Positions 22,923 to 33,779 of a stretch of 64,000 nucleotides of DNA are shown here, one piece after another. Each line of letters opens with the position of its first letter. Position 1 is the stretch's first letter. The notes below the pieces were generated by a model that saw only the letters and a list, made by a program, of their open reading frames with translations, was not told the origin of the DNA and made no database searches. The DNA is taken from positions 4,090,628 through 4,154,627 of the forward strand of contig JABAKD010000013.1 of NCBI GenBank assembly GCA_012845835.1, read 5' to 3'. The translations under genes were made by a program, and so were the position numbers. This DNA is from Undaria pinnatifida (Eukaryota; Sar; Phaeophyceae; Laminariales; Alariaceae).

Positions 22923-24097
22923 TGTGTGTTTGCGAAAGTACGTTTTTAGAAATTTACTTGTTCAAAAAATGTCCCGAGGATAAGATCTGCGGTAATTTTT
23001 TGAAAAATGGCAAAAATGTACTTCATCGAAGGTAGGTTTTCATCAAAAGTTGCGGTAAATTTTGTCTCTCTGTTTTATTGGCCTACAACGCACCGAGCAT
23101 TTGTCCGAGGCAGAAGGCCTCTGCAAAGGCTTAATAGTGCCCCAACCACGGGACAAACAGGACAAGCACCGCTGTTTGCACAGCAGCAGCACAAGCAACG
23201 AACGCACGGAGGATGGAGAGGGTAGTACCCTGAGCACGACGCGCAGGCGTAACATCAGAGATATGCAGCAGGCCGGTGATGAACCGTCTGTTGCTGCCCT
23301 CTGCGTCCATGACCAAGGGTTCAGCGCTGGCTGCAAGCTGTAGTGAACTTCTCGCAGCTGGCGGAGTCGAACGCACGCGGAGAGGAGCCTCAACGCAGAG
23401 AGCGACACCACGCGCCTTGATTGCGGCTATCGTGTGCCGCATCTGGCAAGATAGGACTCGTATCGGTCCATCTGTACGACAGAAGCCACCGCGCTTCTCC
23501 AACATCACCGCGACTGAAGCGTGGCATGACCTTTGGTTTAGGGCAGAGGAGCGGAAACTCCTCTGCCCTAAACCGCTGCGTGCACTGCGGATTCTTCGCG
23601 GGGTGGTGCTTCGCAATAACAGGTCCACGTTCCATGGGGAAACTGCGCTTCGCCTTCCCTTCCGTCGCATGAGGAAGGCATTGCTCTGCTTGTAGCACGT
23701 GTAATGAGGTAGTCCCTGCTCACAAGGAGTCTTTACGCGCGAGACAGACCGCCATACCTCTGATTTGTAGTCTGTTGGGTGCTTGCATGCACCGTGTTCC
23801 AGGTACTGCTACACCTGAAACGAGAGGCTCGAGACTGTAGTACGTACAGCGAGTACTCGTAAATCGTATGATACTACGAGCACTCGTACCGCTGCTGCTG
23901 TATGTACTCGTACGTATATTACAATCGCGCACATCCCCGTTTCCCTTCTAAAATATCGGAGGCGTCGCCTGCAGGATTTTGTTTACCGCTAGCACAAACA
24001 CACCAAAAACTCGGTGGCAAGGCAATTTACTTTTTCTAGCGGAAGGCAAGTCAAGTCAAAAAGTAAATTTTAAAAAACGTATTTTTGCAAACACTCT
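22923..24097. mobile_element. 1175-bp TIR element inserted in the satellite
   Basis: The ends are inverted repeats of about 37 bp with 31 matches. The left end is TGTGTGTTTGCGAAAGTACG; the right end read inward is AGAGTGTTTGCAAAAATACG. AGT flanks both sides (22920-22922 and 24098-24100), and the satellite sequence CGTCAGT/ACCGTCATTG is split exactly there, so a 3-bp target duplication fits. The longest internal frames (23131-23670 minus, 179 codons; 23276-23695 plus, 139 codons) overlap, are Arg/Ala-rich and show no DDE transposase motifs that I can see. I call it a non-autonomous DNA transposon. A 3-bp duplication is known for PIF/Harbinger and CACTA elements, but the termini do not settle the class. 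Confidence 0.8.
23535..23574. repeat. Perfect 17-bp inverted repeat with 6-nt loop
   Basis: The left arm GGTTTAGGGCAGAGGAG and the right arm CTCCTCTGCCCTAAACC are exact complements around CGGAAA. The hairpin sits within about 45 bp of the midpoint of the 1175-bp TIR element. Perfect arms in an otherwise diverged element suggest recent origin or maintenance. Confidence 0.85.
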
Positions 24098-24342
24098 AGT
24101 GACCGTCATTGTATTTCCCTATGGTTAGGATACGATCCTTTTCATCTGTGTCATGGTGTAATACCGTTCGGGTACGTATGTTGATAGCTGTGGTACCGTA
24201 TTGTGTGTGGGGGCCTGCTGCATTTTGGGACAAAGATCGTTCCGCCATAGGAAGGGAAGGCACGGGGACTCGTCTGGGGCAGAAGCCGAGCCGCTTTCTC
24301 GTGGCGGCAAGAGGAGGGTCTCGAGGTGTTTTTGTCCCCCGT

Positions 24343-25053
24343 GTCCTATCCTGCATTGCCCTACCCTACCGTACCCTACCCTACCCACCATGTGCAAGAT
24401 TCGGTATCTTTTCTGATTGGAAAATTCATTCATGTCACGATATATTTCGTCAGTAACCGTCAGTGTATTTCCCTATGGTTAGGATACGATCCTTTTCTTC
24501 TGTGTCATAGTGTGATACTGCACGGGTACGTATGTTGATAGCTGTGATGCCGTAGTGTGAGTGGGAGCCTGCTGTATTTATCGGGCGAAGATCGTTCCTC
24601 CATAAGAAGGGGACGCCCGGGGACTCGTCGGGGGCAGAAGCCTAGCTGCTTTCTCGTGGCGGCGGGAAGAGGGTCACGAGGTGCTTTTGTCCCCCGTGTG
24701 TGCAAGATTCGGTATCTTTTCTGTTTTGAAAATCCATTCATGTCACAAAAATTTTTCGCCAGTAACCGTCATTGTATATCCCTATGGTTAGGATACGATC
24801 CTTTTATTCTGTGTCATAGTGTGATACCGTACGGGTATGTATGTTGATAGCTGTGGTACCGTAGTGTGAATAGGGGCCTGCTGCATTTTTGGGACGAAGA
24901 TCGTTCCGCCATAGGAAGGGGAGGCACGGGGACTCGTCGGGTGCAGAAGCCGAGCCGCTTTCTCGTGGCGGCGGGAAGGTCTCGAGGTGCTTTTGTCCCC
25001 CGTGTCCTATCCTGCATTGCCCTACCCTACCGTACCCTACCCTACCCACCATG
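24343..25053 (+). repeat. 661-bp two-unit duplication marked by CCCTACC inserts
   Basis: A 51-bp segment containing CCCTACCCTACCGTACCC sits at the same place in the satellite unit at 24343 and again at 25004. The distance is 661 bp, which is two units plus the insert. The sequence from one insert to the next is nearly the same as the sequence following the second insert, so a two-unit segment was duplicated after the insert arose. Confidence 0.75.
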
Positions 25054-25711
25054 TGCAAGATTCGGTATCTTTTCTGATTGGAAAATTCATTCATGTCACG
25101 ATATATTTCGTCAGTAACCGTCAGTGTATTTCCCTATGGTTAGGATACGATCCTTTTCTTCTGTGTCATAGTGTGATACTGCACGGGTACGTATGTTGAT
25201 AGCTGTGATGCCGTAGTGTGAGTGGGAGCCTGCTGTATTTATCGGGCGAAGATCGTTCCTCCATAAGAAGGGGACGCCCGGGGACTCGTCGGGGGCAGAA
25301 GCCTAGCTGCTTTCTCGTGGCGGCGGGAAGAGGGTCACGAGGTGCTTTTGTCCCCCGTGTGTGCAAGATTCGGTATCTTTTCTGTTTTGAAAATCCATTC
25401 ATGTCACAATATTTTTCGTCAGTAACCGTCATTGTATATCCCTATGGTTAGGATACGATCCTTTTATTCTGTGTCATAGTGTGATACCGTACGGGTATGT
25501 ATGTTGATAGCTGTGGTACCGTAGTGTGAATAGGGGCCTGCTGCATTTTTGGGACGAAGATCCTTCCGCCATAGGAAGGGGAGGCACGGGGACTCGTCGG
25601 GTGCAGAAGCCGAGCCGCTTTCTCGTGGCGGCGGGAAGGTCTCGAGGTGCTTTTGTCCCCCGTGTGTGCAAGATTCGGTCCCTTTTCTGTTTGGAAAGTC
25701 CATTCATGTCC

Positions 25712-28477
25712 CGGTATTTTTCGTCAGTAACTGTCTTTGTATTTCTCTATATTTAGGATACGATCCTTTTCATCTGTGTCATAGTGTGATACCGTTCGGG
25801 TACGTATGTTGATAGCTGTGGTAACGTAGTGTGTGTAGGGGCCTGCTCTATTTTGGGGACAAAAATCGTTCCGCCATACGAGGGGGAGGCACGGGGACTC
25901 GTCGGGGGCAGAAGCCAAGCCGCTTTCTTGTTGCGGCCGGAGGGTCTCGAGGTGCTTTTGTCCCCCATGTGTGCAAGATTCGTTATCTTTTCTGTCTGAA
26001 AAATCCGTTCATGTCACGATTTGTTTCGTCAGTAACCGTCATTGTATTCCCCTTTAGTTAGGATACGATGCTTTTCGTCTGTGTCATAGTGTGATACCGT
26101 TCGGGTACGTATGTATGTTGATATCTGTGGTACCGTAGAGTGTGTGAGGGCCTGCCCCGTATTTGGGACGAAGATCGTTCCGACATAAGGAGGGGAGGCA
26201 CGGGGACTCGTCGGGGGCGGAAGCTGAGCCGCTTTCTCGCGTGGCAGGAGGAGAGTCTCGAGGTGATTTCGTCCCCCGTGTGTGCAATATTGGGTATCTT
26301 TTCTGTTTGGAAAATCCATTCATGTCACGATGTTTTTCGTCAGTAACCGTCGTTGTATTTCCCTATGGTTGAGTACGATCCTATTCATCTGTGTCAAAGT
26401 GTGATACCGTTCGGGTACGTGTGTTGATAGCGGTGGTACTGTAGTGTGTGTGGGGGCCTGCTCCCTATTCATTAATGACCAAGATCGTTCCGCTATAGGA
26501 GGGGGAAGCACGGGGACTCGTCGGGGGCAGACGCCGAGCCCCTTTCTCGTGGCGGCAGGAGGGTCTCAAGGTGTTTTTGTCCCCCGTGTGTGCAAGATTC
26601 GGTATCTTTTCTGGTTGGAAAATCCATTCATGTCTCGATATTTTTCCTCCGTAACCGTCATTGTATTTCCCTATGGTTAGGATACGATCTTTTTTACATC
26701 TGTGACATAGTGTGATACCGTACGGGTACACATGTTGATATCTGTGGTACCGTAGTGTGAGTGGGAGCCTCTTTCATTTTTGGGAAGAGATCGTTCCGCG
26801 ATAGGAGGGGGAGGCACGGGGACTCGTGGGAGGCAGAAGCCGAGCCGCTTTCTCGTGGTGGCGGAAAGAGGGTCTCGAGGTGTTTTTTTGTCCCCCGTGT
26901 GTGCAAGAATCAGTATCTTTTCTGTTTGAAAATTCAATTCATGTCACAATTTTTTGCATCAGTTACCGTCATTGTATTTCCCTATGGTTAGGATACGATC
27001 CTTTTCATCTGTGTCATAGTGTGATACCGTACGGGTACGTATGTTTATAGCTGTGGTACCGTAGTGTGAGTGGGGGCCTCTTGCTTTTTTGGGTCGAGAT
27101 CGTTCCGCCATAGGAAGGAGAGGCACGGGGACTCGTCGGGGACAGAAGCCGAGCCGCTTTTTCGTGGCGGCAGGAGGGTCTCGAGGTGTTTTTGTCCCCC
27201 GTGTGTGCCGGTTTCAGTATCTCTTCTGTTTGGAAAGTCCATTCATGTCTCGATTTTTTTCGTCAGTAACCGTCATTGTGTTTCCCTGTGGTTAGGATAC
27301 GACCCTTTTCATCTGTGTCATAGTGTGATACCGTTGGGGTACGTGTGTTGATAGCTGTGGTACCGTGGTGTGAGTGGGAGCCTGCTGTATTTATCGGACA
27401 AAGATCGTTCCTCCATAGGAAGGGGAGGCACGGGGACTCATCAGGGGCAGAAGCCAAGCCGCTTTCTCGTGGCGGCAAGGAGAGGGTCTCGAGGTGTTTT
27501 TGTCCCCCGTGTGTGCAAGATTCGGTATCTTTTCTGTTTGGAAAGTCCATTCATGTCACGATATTTCTCGTCAGTAACCGTCATTGTATTTCCTCATGGT
27601 TAGGATACGATCTTTTTCATATTTCATAGTGTAATACCGTTCGTGTACGTATGTTGATAGCTGTGGTACCGTAGAGTTAGTGGGGCCCTGCTGCATTTTT
27701 GGGACGAAGATCGTTCCGCCATTAGAAGGGGAGGCACGGGGACTCGTCGGGGGCAGAAGCCGAGCCGCTTTCTCGTGGCGGCAGGAGGAGGGTCTCGAGG
27801 TGTTTTTGTCCCCGTGTGTGCAACATTCGGTATCTTTTCTGCTTAGAAAATCCATTCATGTCACGATATGTTTCGTCAGTAACCGTCATCGTATTTGTCA
27901 ATGGTTAGGATGCGATCTTTTTCATCTGTGTCATAGTGTGATACCGTTGGGGTACGTGTGTTGATAGCTGTGGTACCGTAGTGTGTGTGGGGGCCTTCTC
28001 CATTTTTGGGACGAAGATCGTTCCGCGATAGGAGGGGGAGGCACAAAGACTCGTCGGGGACAGAAGCCGAGCCGCTTTCTCGTGGCGGCGGAAAGAGGGT
28101 CTCGAGGTGATTTCGTCCCCCGTGTGTGCAAGATTCGGTATCTTCTCTGTTTGAAAATCAATTCATGTCACAATTTTTTCCGTCAGTAACCGTCATTGTA
28201 TTTCCCTGTGGTTAGGATACGATCCTTTTCATCTGTTTTATAGTGTGATACCGTACAGGTACGTATGTTGATAGGTGTGGTACCGTAGTGTTTGTGGGGG
28301 CCTGCTGCTATTTTGGGACAAAGATTGTTCTGCCATAAGAAGGGGAGGAACGGGGACTCGTCGGGTGCAGATGCCGAGCCGCTTTCTCGTGGCGGCGAAG
28401 GAGGGTCTCAAGGTGTTTTTGTCCCCCGTGTGTGCAAGATTCGGTATATTTTCTGTTTGGAAAGTCCATTCATGTCA
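25712..28477 (+). repeat. Higher-order repeat, copy 1 (about 2765 bp, 9 units)
   Basis: Unit-specific variants recur at an offset of 2764-2766 bp. Examples are the TAACTGTCTTTGTATTTCTC variant near 25730 and 28495, the GTATGTATGTTGATATCTG variant near 26110 and 28875, and the TCATTAATGACC variant near 26470 and 29235. Nine consecutive units were therefore copied as a block. Copies 1 and 2 are almost identical except for one replaced patch. Confidence 0.85.
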
Positions 28478-31241
28478 CGGTATTTTTCGTCAGTAACTGT
28501 CTTTGTATTTCTCTATATTTAGGATACGATCCTTTTCATCTGTGTCATAGTGTGATACCGTTCGGGTACGTATGTTGATAGCTGTGGTAACGTAGTGTGT
28601 GTAGGGGCCTGCTCTATTTTGGGGACAAAAATCGTTCCGCCATACGAGGGGGAGGCACGGGGACTCGTCGGGGGCAGAAGCCAAGCCGCTTTCTTGTTGC
28701 GGCCGGAGGGTCTCGAGGTGCTTTTGTCCCCCATGTGTGCAAGATTCGTTATCTTTTCTGTCTGAAAAATCCGTTCATGTCACGATTTGTTTCGTCAGTA
28801 ACCGTCATTGTATTCCCCTTTAGTTAGGATACGATGCTTTTCGTCTGTGTCATAGTGTGATACCGTTCGGGTACGTATGTATGTTGATATCTGTGGTACC
28901 GTAGAGTGTGTGAGGGCCTGCCCCGTATTTGGGACGAAGATCGTTCCGACATAAGGAGGGGAGGCACGGGGACTCGTCGGGGGCGGAAGCTGAGCCGCTT
29001 TCTCGCGTGGCAGGAGGAGAGTCTCGAGGTGATTTCGTCCCCCGTGTGTGCAATATTGGGTATCTTTTCTGTTTGGAAAATCCATTCATGTCACGATGTT
29101 TTTCGTCAGTAACCGTCGTTGTATTTCCCTATGGTTGAGTACGATCCTATTCATCTGTGTCAAAGTGTGATACCGTTCGGGTACGTGTGTTGATAGCGGT
29201 GGTACTGTAGTGTGTGTGGGGGCCTGCTCCCTATTCATTAATGACCAAGATCGTTCCGCTATAGGAGGGGGAAGCACGGGGACTCGTCGGGGGCAGACGC
29301 CGAGCCCCTTTCTCGTGGCGGCAGGAGGGTCTCAAGGTGTTTTTGTCCCCCGTGTGTGCAAGATTCGGTATCTTCTCTGGTTGGAAAATCCATTCATGTC
29401 TCGATATTTTTCCTCCGTAACCGTCATTGTATTTCCCTATGGTTAGGATACGATATTTTTTACATCTGTGACATAGTGTGATACCGTACGGGTACACATG
29501 TTGATATCTGTGGTACCGTAGTGTGAGTGGGAGCCTCTTTCATTTTTGGGACAAAGATTGTTCTGCCATAAGAAGGGGAGGAACGGGGACTCGTCGGGTG
29601 CAGATGCCGAGCCGCTTTCTCGTGGCGGCGAAGGAGGGTCTCAAGGTTTTTTTGTCCCCCGTGTGTGCAAGATTCGGTATCTTTTCTGTTTGGAAAGTCC
29701 ATTCATGTCACGGTATTTTTCGTCAGTAACTGTCTTTGTATTTCTCTATGTTCAGGATACGATCCTTTTCATCTGTGTCATAGTGTGATACCGTACGGGT
29801 ACGTATGTTTATAGCTGTGGTACCGTAGTGTGAGTGGGGGCCTCTTGCTTTTTTGGGTCGAGATCGTTCCGCCATAGGAAGGAGAGGCACGGGGACTCGT
29901 CGGGGACAGAAGCCGAGCCGCTTTTTCGTGGCGGCAGGAGGGTCTCGAGGTGTTTTTGTCCCCCGTGTGTGCCGGTTTCAGTATCTCTTCTGTTTGGAAA
30001 GTCCATTCATGTCTCGATTTGTTTCGTCAGTAACCGTCATTGTGTTTCCCTGTGGTTAGGATACGACCCTTTTCATCTGTGTCATAGTGTGATACCGTTG
30101 GGGTACGTGTGTTGATAGCTGTGGTACCGTGGTGTGAGTGGGAGCCTGCTGTATTTATCGGACAAAGATCGTTCCTCCATAGGAAGGGGAGGCACGGGGA
30201 CTCATCAGGGGCAGAAGCCAAGCCGCTTTCTCGTGGCGGCAAGGAGAGGGTCTCGAGGTGTTTTTGTCCCCCGTGTGTGCAAGATTCGGTATCGTTTCTG
30301 TTTGGAAAGTCCATTCATGTCACGATATTTCTCGTCAGTAACCGTCATTGTATTTCCTCATGGTTAGGATACGATCTTTTTCATCTGTCATAGTGTAATA
30401 CCGTTCGTGTACGTATGTTGATAGCTGTGGTACCGTAGAGTTAGTGGGGCCCTGCTGCATTTTTGGGACGAAGATCGTTCCGCCATTAGAAGGGGAGGCA
30501 CGGGGACTCGTCGGGGGCAGAAGCCGAGCCGCTTTCTCGTGGCGGCAGGAGGAGGGTCTCGAGGTGTTTTTGTCCCCGTGTGTGCAACATTCGGTATCTT
30601 TTCTGCTTAGAAAATCCATTCATGTCACGATATGTTTCGTCAGTAACCGTCATCGTATTTGTCAATGGTTAGGATGCGATCTTTTTCATCTGTGTCATAG
30701 TGTGATACCGTTGGGGTACGTGTGTTGATAGCTGTGGCACCGTAGTGTGTGTGGGGGCCTTCTCCATTTTTGGGACGAAGATCGTTCCGCGATAGGAGGG
30801 GGAGGCACAAAGACTCGTCGGGGACAGAAGCCGAGCCGCTTTCTTGTGGCGGCGGAAAGAGGGTCTCGAGGTGATTTCGTCCCCCGTGTGTGCAAGATTC
30901 GGTATCTTCTCTGTTTGAAAATCAATTCATGTCACAATTTTTTCCGTCAGTAACCGTCATTGTATTTCCCTATGGTTAGGATACGATCCTTTTTATCTGT
31001 TTTATAGTGTGATACCGTACAGGTACGTATGTTGATAGCTGTGGTACTGTAGTGTTTGTGGGGGCCTGCTGCTATTTTGGGACAAAGATTGTTCTGCCAT
31101 AAGAAGGGGAGGAACGGGGACTCGTCGGGTGCAGATGCCGAGCCGCTTTCTCGTGGCGACGAAGGAGGGTCTCAAGGTGTTTTTGTCCCCCGTGTGTGCA
31201 AGATTCGGTATCTTTTCTGTTTGGAAAGTCCATTCATGTCA
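28478..31241 (+). repeat. Higher-order repeat, copy 2, with start of a third
   Basis: This is the second copy of the nine-unit block. The first unit of a third copy follows to about 31509, where the variants stop matching (GTGTGCAAGATT then TGGTACC). Within this copy, 29549 to about 29790 matches another unit of the block instead of its expected partner. Confidence 0.85.
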
Positions 31242-33779
31242 CGGTATTTTTCGTCAGTAACTGTCTTTGTATTTCTCTATATTCAGGATACGATCCTTTT
31301 CATCTGTGTCATAGTGTGATACCGTTCGGGTACGTATGTTGATAGCTGTGGTAACGTAGTGTGTGTAGGGGCCTGCTCTATTTTGGGGACAAAAATCGTT
31401 CCGCCATACGAGGGGGAGGCACGGGGACTCGTCGGGGACAGAAGCCAAGCCGCTTTCTTGTTGCGGCCGGAGGGTCTCGAGGTGCTTTTGTCCCCCATGT
31501 GTGCAAGATTTGGTACCTTTTCGGTTTGAAAAATCCATTTATGTCACGATTTTTTTCGTCAATAACCGTCATTGTATTTCCCTATGGTTAGAATACGATC
31601 CTTTTAATCTGTGTCAAAGTGTGATACCGTTCGAGTACGTATGTGATAGCTGTGGTGCCGTAGTGTGAGTGGGGCCCTGCTGCATTTTCGGGACGAAGAT
31701 CGTTCCGCCATAGGAAGGGGAGGCACGGGGACTCGTCGTGGGCAGAAGTCGAGCAGCTTTCTCGTGGCGGCGGGAAGGTCTCGAGGTGCTTTTGTCCCGC
31801 GTGTGTGCAAGATTCAGTATCTTTTCTGTTTGGAAAGTCCATTCATGTCACGATTTGTTTCGTCAGTAACCGTCATTGTATTTCCCTATGGTTAGGATAC
31901 GATTCTTCTCATTTGTGTCATAGTGTGATACCATACGGGTACGTATGTTGATAGCTGTGGTACCGTAGAGTGAGTGGCATTTTTGGGACGAAGATCGTTC
32001 CGCCATACGAAGGGGAGGCACGGGGACTCGTCGGGGACAGAAGCCGAGACGCTTTTTGTGGGGGCAGGAGGAGGGTCTCGAGGTGTTTTTGTCCCCCGTG
32101 TGTGCCGGTTTCGGTATCTTTTCTGTTTTGAAAATCCATTCATGTCACGATTAACTCCGTCAGTAACCGTCATTGTTTTTCCCTATGGTTAGGATGCGAT
32201 CCATCACATCTGTGGCACAATGTGATACCATACGGGTACCTATGTTGATAGCTGTGGTACCGTAGTGTGTGTGTGGGCCTGCTGCATTTTTGGGACGAAG
32301 ATCGTTCCACCATAGGAAGGAGATGCACGGGGACTCGTCGGGGGCAGAAGCCGAGCCGCTTTCACGTGGCGGCGGGAGGGTCTCGAGGTGTTTTTGTCCC
32401 CCGTGTGTGCAAGATTCGGTATCTTTTCTGTCTGGAAAATCCATTCATGTCACGATTTGTTTCGTGAGTAACCGTCATTGTATTTCCTTTTAGTTAGGAT
32501 ACGATGCTTTTCGTCTGTGTCATAGTGTGATACCGTTCGGGTACGTATGTTGATATCTGTGGTACCGTAGAGTGTGTGGGGGCCTGCCCCGTATTCGGGA
32601 CGAAGATCGTTCCGACATAAGAAGGGGAGGCCCGGGGACTCGTCGGGGGCAGAAGCTGAGCCGTGTTCTCGGGTGGCAGGAGGAGGGTCTCGAGGTGATT
32701 TTGTCCCCCGTGTGTGCAAGATTCGGTATCTTTTCTGTTTGGAAAACCCATTCATGTCACGATTTTTTTCGTGAGTAACCGTCGTTGTATTTGCCTTTGG
32801 TTGCGCACGATCCTTTTCATCTGTGTCAAAGTGTGATACTGTTTGGGTACGTGTGTTGATAGCTGTGGTATTGTAGTGTGTGTGCGGGCCTGCTCCATAT
32901 TTATGACCGAGATCGTTCCGCCATAGGAAGGGGAAGCATGGGGAATCGTCGGGGGCAGAAGCCGAGCCACCTTCTCGTGGCGGCAGGAGGTTCTCGAGGT
33001 GTTTTTATCCCCCGTGTGTGCAAGATTCGGTGTCTTTTCTGGTTGGAAAATCCATTCATGTCACGATATTTTTCGTCAGTAACCGTCATTGTATTTCCCT
33101 ATGGTTAGGATACGATCTTTTTTATTTGTGTCATAGTGTGATACCATACGGGTACGTATGTCGATAGCTGTGGTACCGTATTGTGTGTGGGGGCCTGCTG
33201 CATTTATGGGACGAAGATCGTTCCGCCATACGAAAGGGAGGCACGGGGACTCGTCGAGGACAGAAGCCGAGCCGCTCTCTCGTGGCGAAAGGAGGAGGGT
33301 CTCGAGGTGTTTTTGTCCGCCGTGTGTGCCGGTTTCGGTATCTTTTCTGGTTGAAAAATGCATTCATGTCACAAATATTTTCGTCAGTAACCGTCGTTGT
33401 ATTCCCTTATGGTTAGGATACGATCCATCACATCTGTGTCACAGTGTGATACCATACGGGTACATATGTTAATAGCTGTAGTACAGTAGTGTGTGTGGGG
33501 GCCTGCTGCATTTTTGGGACGAAGATCGTTCCACCATAAGAAGGAGATGCACGGGGACTCGTCGGGGGCGGAAGCTGAGCCGCTTTCACGCGTGGCAGGA
33601 GGAGAGTCTCGAGGTGATTTTGTCCCTCGTGTGTGCAAGATTCGGTATCTTTTCTGCTTGGAAAATCCATTCATGTCACTATATTTTTCGTCAGTAACCG
33701 TCAATGTATTTCCCTATGGTTGAGTACGATCCTATTCATCTGTGTCAAAGTGTGATACCGTTTGGGTACGTGTGTTGAT

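Noticed and set aside
23131-23695. Transposase gene inside the 1175-bp TIR element.
   Set aside because: The two overlapping frames are Arg/Ala-rich and run through the central hairpin. I see no DDE-type catalytic pattern.
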